NCBI GenBank assembly: GCA_034432635.1
Contig: DAOUBK010000064.1
Location: 3,029-67,028 of the forward strand
DNA length: 64,000 nucleotides
Source: Roseiflexus sp034432635
Lineage (GTDB): Bacteria; Chloroflexota; Chloroflexia; Chloroflexales; Roseiflexaceae
Direction of reading: 5' to 3'
Both the position numbers and the translations under genes were made by a program. The notes beneath the pieces were generated by a model. The model saw nothing but the letters and a program-made list of their open reading frames with translations, did no database searches and was not told the DNA's origin. Positions 1 to 6,830 of the stretch are shown one piece after another. Every line of letters begins with the position of its first letter. Within the stretch, counting starts at the first letter, position 1.

Positions 1-790
1 CCTCAAGGCGTTGCGGTTCGCGGAACGGCGGTTGCAGTGGAATTGTCACCTCAACAGAAAGGCGATCGAACGGCGCAAGTACACGCTCCAACAGGCGCAG
101 ACGCTCTTCCGGATCATCATCGCCGTAGAAGAAGATCAGAGCGTTGGACGGATGGTAGTAGCGCTCGTGAAACGCCTTGAACTGTTCATAGGTCAGGTTG
201 GGAATAACCGCCGGATCACCACCAGAGTCGACGCTGTAGACATGACCGGGGAACAGCGAACGCTGGACTGCAACATAGAGCACCCGGTCGGGTGAAGCAT
301 TGGCACCCTTCATCTCATTGAAGACCACACCGCGGTATCCCAGCGATCCATCCTCGTTCAGTTCATAGCGCCACCCTTCCTGCTGCAACACCTCCGGCGT
401 GATGCGCGGATGAAAGACAGCATCGAGATAGACATCGATCAGATTGTAGAAATCTTTCGTATTTGTGGAGGCAACCGGATAGACAGTTTTATCCGAAAAG
501 GTTATGGCATTGAGAAAGGTTTTGAGCGATCCTTTGAGCAACTCGACAAACGGTTTCTTCAGCGGGTATTTCTTGGAGCCACACAGCACGCTGTGTTCGA
601 GAATATGCGCCACGCCGGTCGAGTCGGGCGGCGGGGTGCGGAAGGTAATACCAAAGACCTTGTTTTCATCATCGTTGATCAGCGAGAGGAGTTCGGCGCC
701 GGTAGCAACATGGCGATACAGACGCGCCAGGGTGTTCAACTCAGGGATCTGCTGCTCACGGAGCAGTTCGAAGCCGTGCGTGATATTCAT
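1..790 (-). CDS. Presequence-protease-like M16C metallopeptidase, 5' part (runs off the window)
   Basis: This is the N-terminal 263 codons of a zinc peptidase of the M16C (PreP/Cym1) type, which degrades short peptides inside a closable two-half chamber. The inverted zinc motif HILEH lies at residues 62-66 and is followed by LCGSKKYPLKKPF, typical of PreP rather than of the shorter processing peptidases. A later stretch, GVVFNEMKGA, also fits PreP. The start ATG at 790 is preceded by a purine-rich GAGGCAGC. Family members are about 970-1000 residues, so roughly three quarters of the gene lies upstream of base 1. The upstream 1.1 kb carries no gene. Confidence 0.85.
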   Translation of the reverse strand, partial: MNITHGFELLREQQIPELNTLARLYRHVATGAELLSLINDDENKVFGITFRTPPPDSTGVAHILEHSVLCGSKKYPLKKPFVELLKGSLKTFLNAITFSDKTVYPVASTNTKDFYNLIDVYLDAVFHPRITPEVLQQEGWRYELNEDGSLGYRGVVFNEMKGANASPDRVLYVAVQRSLFPGHVYSVDSGGDPAVIPNLTYEQFKAFHERYYHPSNALIFFYGDDDPEERLRLLERVLAPFDRLSVEVTIPLQPPFREPQRLE

Positions 791-907
791 TGCTGCCTCG
801 ATTCATGAACTATATTCAAGATTCTTAAAAATTGTACCAGATTTGGGTCAACCGCGAAGGAACCGTCGGTCGGCTCATTGCCTTTGTCGAATTGAGGAAC
901 GTTCGAT

Positions 908-940
908 GAACCGAGAACCACGAACCAGGAACTGAGAACC
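908..940. repeat. GAACC/GAGAACC-rich interspersed repeat, copy 1
   Basis: This is a tandem of short GAACCGAGAACC-like and GAACTGAGAACC-like words. Closely similar blocks occur at 30103-30143 (opposite strand) and 48477-48517. It lies upstream of the M16C peptidase gene. Function unknown. Confidence 0.6.
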
Positions 941-1110
941 GTACTCTCTTCCCGACTGGGTGCGGCGGAGATGATGAACCTTGACTCGCCGGCAGAACCT
1001 CTCCGCCGAGATGCTGGGTATGCAGAGGATTCCATCAATCGTTCGCGCGTCTGCTGCGCCTTTGTGGTGAAATGACCTGTTTTTGCAGGAGACCCAGGCA
1101 TTAAATCCAA

Positions 1111-1207
1111 TCTAGAGCGTGTTATGAACGTTTCTTCTCGATGGATGCGGCATCGGCTGATCACGGTTACGCTGCACCACGCATCCCAGACACACGAGCG
1201 CCTGTCC
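1111..1207 (+). repeat. Interspersed repeat family A, copy 1
   Basis: The segment containing GATGGATGCGGCATCG, then a GATCACGGTTACGC-type stretch and ending in GCGCCTGTCC, recurs with roughly 80 percent identity by eye at 62791-62871. It is not coding in either place. Both copies lie in gene-free DNA next to other repeats. Confidence 0.55.
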
Positions 1208-1269
1208 CCAGCATCCTTCGTGGCGCGCTTTACTGCCGCGAATCGCGGCGCCAATTGACACCAGGGGAA

Positions 1270-1385
1270 CGGTTCAGGGGCAGACAGAACATATGGGACA
1301 ACGTACCTTTTGCCGTAGCGAGACACCCTGGCGCAGGTCTCTCGTCTCCCCTCTCTTGCTTGCGCAGGAGAAGGGGTGGGGGTGC
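1270..1385 (+). repeat. Interspersed repeat family B, left half
   Basis: It begins at a GGGGCAGACAGAACATATG-type sequence, contains CTTTTGCCG and CCCTGGCGC, and ends in a GC-rich hairpin of the form CCCCTCTC...GGAGAAGGGG. The same order of words is found at 37316-37420. Here the right half of the element is displaced to 1795-1890. Confidence 0.55.
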
Positions 1386-1794
1386 GGGCTGGCGAGGCGG
1401 CGGGTTCAAACCCTGCCGCACGCCGTGGAAGCCCCTGCGGTGCCGGACGTGCTGCTGCTGGATAGCCCCGGCAGGGGAGCGCCGATCGACGGGTTGTGCG
1501 GCGCCGCGGGGGATGTCGTGCCCGCCTGTGGGTCAGGCGTCCCGCCAGCGCACCATCTGCCACGGCCAGCACCTGACGGCGGCGGCGGGGATGGCTGCAC
1601 GCGGGCTGGCAGCCCGCGCCACGGGCGTTCCGCACCCCAGGAACGGTCGCGCTGGCGTGCTGACCATGCCGCAGGACGCTGCGGCGCGCATGACCGCCTG
1701 GTGTGTGTGACGAACGATGCGTCGTGTCCATCACGCTGTGCGATGAGGTGTTATACCGGCTGCTGGGTGACGTGTGGGTCATGCGCGCCGCAGC

Positions 1795-1890
1795 GCGGGA
1801 GAGGGGTCCGGGGGTGAGGGTATTCAGGGTAACTTCGGGTCCTATCTTCCGCACACGCTCATATGTTCTGTCCGCCCCTAAGAAGGAAAC
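1795..1890 (+). repeat. Interspersed repeat family B, right half
   Basis: This begins GCGGGAGAGGGGTCCGGG, continues through TATTCAGGG and CACACGCTCATATGTTCTG, and matches 37403-37510. About 410 bases separate it from the left half at 1270-1385, whereas the halves adjoin in the other copy. Confidence 0.55.
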
Positions 1891-1972
1891 GGGGGGAAGC
1901 AATGCAGGTGTCGCCCCTGGTGATGCACGCCAGGCTAATCCCCTTCGCTCGTGACCGGCAGCGCGCGGAAGC

Positions 1973-2244
1973 CTGGCATCCACGCGCCAGCAGAGGCGAC
2001 GTGCTCAGTCATCGATGTCGCAATTGCAAGCGCCTGGCATCCACGCACCAGCGGAAGCGACGTTACCGCGTTAATCACTGCGTCGATAATCTCCCTGGCA
2101 TCCACGCGCCAGCGGAGGCGACCAGCGCCGACGCACGAACTTGTGACGCTCAACTCTGGCATCCACGCACCAGCGGAGGCGACGTTACCGCGTTAATCAC
2201 TGCGTCGATAATCTCCCTGGCATCCACGCGCCAGCGGAGGCGAC
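1973..2244 (-). CRISPR. Short type I-E-like CRISPR array: 5 repeats, 4 spacers, one spacer duplicated
   Basis: Five 28-base repeats start at 1973, 2034, 2095, 2156 and 2217, a constant 61-base period with 33-base spacers. In four of five units one more conserved base makes a 29/32 arrangement, the type I-E geometry. On the minus strand the repeat begins GTCGCCTCCGCTGGCG and ends GTGGATGCCAG, resembling the type I-E consensus. The leftmost two repeats carry substitutions (CAGAGG, GGAAGC), as expected at the leader-distal end, so transcription is inferred to be on the minus strand with the leader near 2245-2330. The spacers at 2062-2094 and 2184-2216 are identical. No cas gene is present in the window. 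Confidence 0.8.
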
Positions 2245-2721
2245 ACTGGTGAGGGCGCGATGGCTGGTGATGTCATCCATACTTCCATTTGCCTACGACC
2301 CGTGTATTTCCTGTGTGCTCATAAGTGGAAAGGTGAAACGGGCAGGATGGTTCGGTCAGGATCCAAACGTACATCGCAGCCTCTGGCTCACACAGGCGGG
2401 CTTTTGCGCAGTAGAGCCGGAGGCTCTTCAGCCCATGGTCAGAACGTTCGGCACAGCGGATGAGCCGCCGGGCTATGGGGCGAATTCACCAGGCCGTAGA
2501 CCTCGTGCGTTCCCCTGCACAGCGCGTTACACAGGTTCGGAGCAACCGGGCAACGGCGAGATCGGCGCACCGTCAGACGTCAATCACGGCCACTATCAGT
2601 CGTCGGTAGTCGAGATGGTCAGGCGCTCGATCCGAATGACGCAACACGCCCCGGCAGGATCATCAGGGTCGGTGCAGCGTTGTTCTACGCCCGGAGATCA
2701 TATCCAGGCAATGCCCATGGA
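2245..2721. other. Gene-free stretch next to the CRISPR array, possible leader
   Basis: The first 80-90 bases are less GC-rich than their surroundings and adjoin the repeat taken as leader-proximal, so they may hold the array's leader and promoter. The rest encodes nothing I recognise; open frames here have no homologous look and no ribosome sites. No strong promoter match was found. Confidence 0.4.
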
Positions 2722-2922
2722 TTACTCATGTGCAGCACGCGCTTGTTCCGGTGGGCAGCGGTCATCGGCATAGGAACAGAACACACAGCAATCGCCCGGT
2801 CTGGGGTGCAACAGCGTACCACACCGCGGGCATGGATACACAACAACGCACGCATCGTCAGGCATCAGCGCGTTGCTGTCGTCATGACAGACCGGACAAT
2901 GGAGCATAGTTTCATGTTTCAT
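2722..2922 (-). CDS. GDCCVxC-domain small zinc-ribbon-like protein
   Basis: This 66-residue protein has eight cysteines: CPVC near the N-terminus, CPRCG in the middle, then GDCCVFCSY and a final CPPEQ. That is the signature of the GDCCVxC-domain family, in which some members carry selenocysteine; here the position is an ordinary cysteine. Function is not established; a metal- or thiol-linked role is only inferred from the cysteines. The ATG at 2922 follows a strong GAGGTGAT site that overlaps the stop codon of the upstream PH-domain pseudogene, so the two formed one transcription unit. All family residues are intact, so this gene appears alive although its partner is not. Confidence 0.75.
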   Translation of the reverse strand: MKHETMLHCPVCHDDSNALMPDDACVVVYPCPRCGTLLHPRPGDCCVFCSYADDRCPPEQARAAHE

Positions 2923-2930
2923 ATATCACC

Positions 2931-3327
2931 TCATGATCCATACCCTGTGGTTGGCATCGGCAACCTGGGTGCGAGAATCTGCCCAATGAGAAAACGGTAG
3001 ATCCAATCGGCTTCGTCCGGACTGCGAAATTCGAAGGCGAACCGACCAAAAGCGGTCAGAATGATAATCTCGCCGCTCTGAAAGATCACCCCTTCGTCTG
3101 CCACTGCGACTCCGAGGATATTCTAGTATGGCAGAGAGACTGTCGTCTGCTTCTTCGCAATGAACCCTTGATTCATAGAAGATGATCCGAAGATCGGTTA
3201 TCCCAACGAATCCAGTTCCAATACCTTTGCAGTCGTAGACGGCGTACAACGTTTCTCCGGGAAGAAGATACGCCCCAACTCGACGATACTGCATTTCATT
3301 ATCATAGACAGGCCACCCTGACGACAT
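2931..3327 (-). pseudogene. Bacterial PH-domain-like protein, broken by a frameshift and a stop
   Basis: Reading starts at ATG 3327 behind GGGAGGTT and gives a normal opening (LLPGETLYAVYDCKG, then GTGFVGITDLRIIFYE), typical of small bacterial PH-like proteins. After FYE the reading must shift by one base (an extra T near 3171) to continue as QGFIAKKQTTVSLPY. The next codon is TAG where a residue such as Gln is expected, followed by NILGVAVADEGVIFQSGE and a normal end at 2931. Two independent lesions make a sequencing error an unlikely explanation. The restored protein would be about 130 residues. The downstream GDCCVxC gene begins 8 bases after the stop. Confidence 0.75.
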
Positions 3328-3633
3328 ATAACCTCCCACGCGTACCTGTTGCAGCAATTGCGTTTCGCTCGAACCTGGTTCGTCGTGCACGATAGCGCAG
3401 GTGCAGTGCAGGTTAGCCGCTACCTGCGATTTTTCAGATCGCCTGGCGCCTCCGAAAAGCGCGTCGCTGTCAGGCGGTCGTTCTACGGCCACCCTATACT
3501 TTACTTGCATGCAGCAAGGCAGAGCATGAATGTTTGCTTTCGCTTCTGCACTGCGTGACAGGCAACGTCTCACGGTAGATACTGCGAGCAAAGGTTTCGC
3601 CTCTCAATAGTACGCCTGTGAGCAATCAACCGG
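3328..3633. other. Intergenic, no gene seen
   Basis: This stretch lies between the start of the PH-domain pseudogene and the promoter of the response regulator gene. I see no coding frame or RNA gene in it. Confidence 0.4.
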
Positions 3634-3662
3634 TTGACCTCAGGCTCTTCCGGGATTATAAT
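3634..3662 (+). promoter_or_regulatory. Sigma-70-type promoter of the response regulator gene
   Basis: TTGACC (3634-3639) and TATAAT (3657-3662) are separated by exactly 17 bases. Transcription would start near 3669, which excludes the in-frame ATG at 3661 and supports the ATG at 3697 as the start. Confidence 0.75.
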
Positions 3663-3696
3663 GCGCTGCATAGCAGGCAATCCCCATACATGCCCG

Positions 3697-4059
3697 ATGC
3701 GTATTCTGATCGTCGATGACAACCGCGATATTCTCGACCTTGTGCAGCGTGTTCTGCTGGCGGAAGGGCACGAGGTCATTGTTGCCCGCAACGGCGTGGA
3801 AGCACTTCAGCGCGAAGCGGAGCAGACGCCGGATTTGATTGTACTCGACATCAATCTGCCCTTCCTGGATGGATGGGAAGTCTGCCGGCAGATCAAAGCG
3901 CGGCGTTCCGTTCCGGTCATTATCCTTTCGGTGCGCGCTGAAGCCGTCGATCTGGAGCGTAGTCGCGCCGCTGGCGCCGACGATCATATCCTCAAACCGT
4001 TCGACCTTGATGATCTGGTAAACCGGATAGCCCGCCTGACCAGCGCACCTCCGGGATAG
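3697..4059 (+). CDS. Single-domain response regulator (CheY-like receiver)
   Basis: The 120-residue product is a stand-alone receiver domain. The acidic pair is D7/D8, the phospho-acceptor is D51 in LIVLDINLP, the switch residue is S78 and the conserved lysine is K100 in LKPFD. There is no output domain, so it must act through protein contacts or as a phosphate relay; no histidine kinase gene is nearby. The start at 3697 is set by the promoter at 3634-3662. It converges on the rsbS-rsbT pair, so a link to stressosome signalling is possible but only positional. Confidence 0.88.
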   Translation: MRILIVDDNRDILDLVQRVLLAEGHEVIVARNGVEALQREAEQTPDLIVLDINLPFLDGWEVCRQIKARRSVPVIILSVRAEAVDLERSRAAGADDHILKPFDLDDLVNRIARLTSAPPG

Positions 4060-4131
4060 AAGCGAATGCGCCAGAGAGACCGGGCAGTAGTCTCTCCGGC
4101 GCTGTCGTATCCCCCGAACCATCAACCCAAT

Positions 4132-4533
4132 TCAGGTGCGCCATTTGCGGCAGTGGATGACCGTCCCCTGCCCTTCAGCAGATTTGATATCAAATTCATC
4201 CATCAGACGCTTGGCGCCGGGCAACCCCATCCCCATGCCACGCGACGTGCTGTAGCCGTCCTGCATGACAAGATCGATGTCAGCGATGCCGGGTCCCTGG
4301 TCTTCACAAATAATTTCGATGCCTTTGCGTCCGCCGCGTTCGATCTCACGGATCGTCACCGTTCCGGTGCCGGCGTAGAGGAAGATATTCCGCGCCAGCT
4401 CACTGACGGCAGTCGCAATACGCGCCTGATCGATCGCACCAAAACCGAGCGCCTTTGCAGTGTCACGGGCCAGGGTGCGAGCGATCACGATATCGAGGTC
4501 GCTACGGATCGGCGCAACCTTAGCCTGTGCCAT
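4132..4533 (-). CDS. rsbT: RsbT-like serine kinase / anti-sigma-type ATPase
   Basis: This 133-residue GHKL-fold protein resembles RsbT, the switch kinase of stressosomes that phosphorylates RsbS and RsbR. The ATP-site boxes are visible: SELARN (N box), EDQGPGI (G1) and GMGMGLPGAKRL (G2). Its ATG at 4533 lies 14 bases inside the upstream rsbS gene, the usual arrangement of coupled rsbS-rsbT. No rsbR adjoins, but a membrane RsbR-like gene lies at 15743-16768. No rsbU-like phosphatase is in the window, so the downstream target is unknown. Confidence 0.85.
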   Translation of the reverse strand: MAQAKVAPIRSDLDIVIARTLARDTAKALGFGAIDQARIATAVSELARNIFLYAGTGTVTIREIERGGRKGIEIICEDQGPGIADIDLVMQDGYSTSRGMGMGLPGAKRLMDEFDIKSAEGQGTVIHCRKWRT

Positions 4534-4918
4534 CGGCGTCCTCCTCAGCCTGTCGGCGGAGCATCGCCAGACCTTTCTCGAGATTGAGGGCAGTCATAAC
4601 ACCGGTCAGCTCCAGTCCCAGTTCTACCAGCGTAATCGCCACCGCCGGCTGAAGCCCGGTAATAACCACCTTCGTCCCCATCAGGCCGGCCATTGAAGCA
4701 ATGTCACTGATCAGACGCCCGATAAAACTGTCGACAACATCGACAGCAGTGAGATCGACGATCAAGCCGCGTGCTTTGGTGTCGTAGATCTTCTGGAGCA
4801 GATCATCTTTGAACTGCACGGCGGAGGCGTCATGCAACGCCACCTGAATGGAAGCGATGAGCACATCGCCGATCTTAAGAATGGGTATCCTGAGGCTTTC
4901 CAACGAGACCTCCTGCAC
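4520..4918 (-). CDS. rsbS: RsbS-like STAS-domain stressosome scaffold protein
   Basis: The 132-residue protein is a single STAS domain of RsbS type, beginning with IPILKIGDVLIASIQ. The phosphorylatable serine is S64 in VVDSFIGR. In stressosomes RsbS forms the core with RsbR-type proteins and holds RsbT until phosphorylated. The ATG at 4918 follows CGAGGGTGCAGGAGG-type purines only loosely, but the overlap with rsbT supports this frame. The C-terminus is acidic (EEDADG). Confidence 0.85.
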   Translation of the reverse strand: MQEVSLESLRIPILKIGDVLIASIQVALHDASAVQFKDDLLQKIYDTKARGLIVDLTAVDVVDSFIGRLISDIASMAGLMGTKVVITGLQPAVAITLVELGLELTGVMTALNLEKGLAMLRRQAEEDADGTG

Positions 4919-5166
4919 CCTCGAGGGAATATCCCTGTAACCAGGAAGTTATCAGGGAAGACGGTTGCCAACAGTATGACACACGCTGAACACAATAGAC
5001 ACCAATAACCATTATAACCCCGACTGCACACAATTATAATCCAGGTGCACCGTGCCCGTCTATGTGCTAACAGTCCTGCTGTGTGAATAGGTAATAATAG
5101 GTAATACCTTTCCTTTCACCGTATAGTATACTACCGTCGGAAACCGGTTCATTACCAGAGATTGCT

Positions 5167-5604
5167 ATGTCAGCCATTACGCGCGATTTTACAGCGACCA
5201 CATTTGTTGTTCACGAACGACGCACGCTGCTGTTGTTGCATCGCAAACTGAATATGTGGCTGCCGCCCGGCGGACACATCGACCCGCACGAATTGCCGGA
5301 TGAGGCTGCCATTCGCGAGGTGCGCGAAGAAGCCGGGCTTGAGGTAGAACTGCTGATGACCGGCAGTGTGCTCGGCAACGTTCGCGTGCTTCCGCAACCG
5401 TACTGTATCTTGCTGGAAGATATTGCGCCCGGACATCAGCATATCGATCTGATCTACTTTGCGCGGGTGCGCGGCGGTGTGCTGAAACCTTCCGAACGCG
5501 AAACGCAGGCAGCGCGTTGGATAACTTGGGAAGAACTGGAAGCACCTGATATTTCTGAAGACATTCGCGAATTGGGACGGCGCGCCATCGAACTGTGCAG
5601 TTGA
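5167..5604 (+). CDS. Nudix hydrolase
   Basis: This 145-residue protein is a single Nudix domain. The Nudix box fits G-x5-E-x7-REVREEAGL exactly at residues 36-58, so the magnesium-binding catalytic helix is intact. The substrate, a nucleoside-diphosphate-linked compound, cannot be read from the sequence. It is a monocistronic gene between the stressosome pair and the ROK gene. Upstream, AGGTAAT occurs twice (5089-5105) before a possible -10 TATACT at 5127-5132, but no good -35 is seen. Confidence 0.88.
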   Translation: MSAITRDFTATTFVVHERRTLLLLHRKLNMWLPPGGHIDPHELPDEAAIREVREEAGLEVELLMTGSVLGNVRVLPQPYCILLEDIAPGHQHIDLIYFARVRGGVLKPSERETQAARWITWEELEAPDISEDIRELGRRAIELCS

Positions 5605-5775
5605 ACTGAGAAAAAACCAACGCTCTGCGTCGGTCATCGTCAGACACCGCGGGACACCCAGAGGAACTCGCCTACCGTTGCTCCCTCTCGGTCCTGGCGG
5701 GGTTTGGCAAGTATCTGCCGCCCCGCGGTGCAGCGCACATTATAGCGTGTCCGCTGCGACGATGCAACTTATCGT

Positions 5776-6750
5776 TCAATCGCGCATGCTTTCGAGCGCC
5801 AGCGCCACTGCCCCGATTGCGACGCTATCCGGACCCAGAATGGCGGGGACCACCTGCACCGGTCGTTCGACCGCTTTACCGGTATAGGTGTGCATCCGTT
5901 CCCGGATGGCGTTGATGAACTCCTCGCCCCCGTTGCGCGCCACAACCCCGCCAATGACCACCATCTGCGGGTCGATGAGTGCAACGATCTGAGCGATCCG
6001 TACCGCCAGCACATCGATGGCTTCGGCGACGACCTGACGACCCACAGGATGATCGCTGAAAATGTCGCTCAACAGGTTAGTGTGGAAGCCAAGTTCTGCT
6101 GCGCGGTTCAGCAGCCCCTTGATCGACACACGCTCTTCCAGCGTTTTGGGTCGTTCACCGGGACGGGTCGGATCCACCGGACCGATAACCGCGTGACCGA
6201 TCTCTCCGGCGGTTGTCGTTGCACCGTGGTACAGGCGCCCATCGAGCACCAGCCCGGCGCCAACACCGGTGCTCAGGTGAATGTACACCATGTGCTGGGT
6301 GTCGCGCCCAACCCCGAATGTGGCTTCTGCCAGCGCAATCAGGTTGGCATCGTTATCGACAACACACGAGGCGCCAAAAGCATTTTCGAGCGCTTCACGC
6401 AGCGGGTAGCGTTCCCAACCGGGCGCCCGTGGGGAGAGCAGAACAATACCCTGCCGGACATCCACCGGACCGCCGAAACCGGCGCCAACCCGAACCAGGT
6501 GGGCGGGGGTGATACTATGTGCTGTCATCAACTCATTCCCCAGATCGATGGCGCCGCCGACCAGTTCCTGTGGCGACTCGTCCGCCGGTTCGCAATGCAT
6601 CGCATGAAAGGTATGCCGGCTGAGATCCACCAGTGCTGCCCGCAATCCGTAACTGCCGACATCGAAACCGAGGACGCATCCCTGACCGCCGAGTAGCCCC
6701 CAGCGGTTGTGTGTCAATCGCTCCTGGATGAGCGGCGTCGGATCGAGCAT
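5776..6750 (-). CDS. ROK-family protein (glucokinase-like)
   Basis: The 324-residue product belongs to the ROK family of sugar kinases and regulators. Visible features are the phosphate-binding GFDVGSYGLRAALVD near the N-terminus, the catalytic aspartate in VVDNDANLIALAE, and the STGVGAGLVLDG phosphate motif. There is no N-terminal helix-turn-helix, which argues for a kinase rather than a repressor. The usual zinc motif CxCGxxGC is absent from the loop after GEIGH, so activity or zinc dependence may differ from standard glucokinases. The start at ATG 6750 is chosen because AGGGAGGT lies just upstream; longer readings have no such site. Confidence 0.8.
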   Translation of the reverse strand: MLDPTPLIQERLTHNRWGLLGGQGCVLGFDVGSYGLRAALVDLSRHTFHAMHCEPADESPQELVGGAIDLGNELMTAHSITPAHLVRVGAGFGGPVDVRQGIVLLSPRAPGWERYPLREALENAFGASCVVDNDANLIALAEATFGVGRDTQHMVYIHLSTGVGAGLVLDGRLYHGATTTAGEIGHAVIGPVDPTRPGERPKTLEERVSIKGLLNRAAELGFHTNLLSDIFSDHPVGRQVVAEAIDVLAVRIAQIVALIDPQMVVIGGVVARNGGEEFINAIRERMHTYTGKAVERPVQVVPAILGPDSVAIGAVALALESMRD

Positions 6751-6830
6751 GGCAACCTCCCTGCGATAGCGCAACAGTGCGAACGAGTGTGGTTTGGGAA
6801 CGCAATTATAGCACAGTGCACCATGCTGTG

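Larger units (their letters stand above)
791..1972. other. Repeat-rich intergenic stretch without a credible gene
   Basis: No reading frame here looks like a protein: every frame is low-complexity Arg/Pro/Ala-rich and none has a convincing ribosome site. It holds members of three interspersed repeat families: a GAACC-rich element at 908-940, an element at 1111-1207 that recurs near 62.8 kb, and two halves of an element at 1270-1385 and 1795-1890 that are contiguous at 37316-37510. The CRISPR array follows directly. I see no tRNA or other RNA gene in it. Confidence 0.6.

Noticed and set aside
1912..1945. Possible sixth, inverted and degenerate CRISPR repeat upstream of the array
   Set aside because: Similarity to the reverse complement is partial and could reflect the palindromic nature of the repeat; the spacing does not support it.
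787..1983. 398-codon minus-strand frame in the repeat-rich gap
   Set aside because: The translation is Arg/Pro/Ala-rich low complexity, spans several unrelated repeat elements and has no ribosome site.
2722..2922. Selenoprotein reading of the GDCCVxC gene
   Set aside because: The position used for selenocysteine in some family members is a normal cysteine codon and there is no in-frame TGA.
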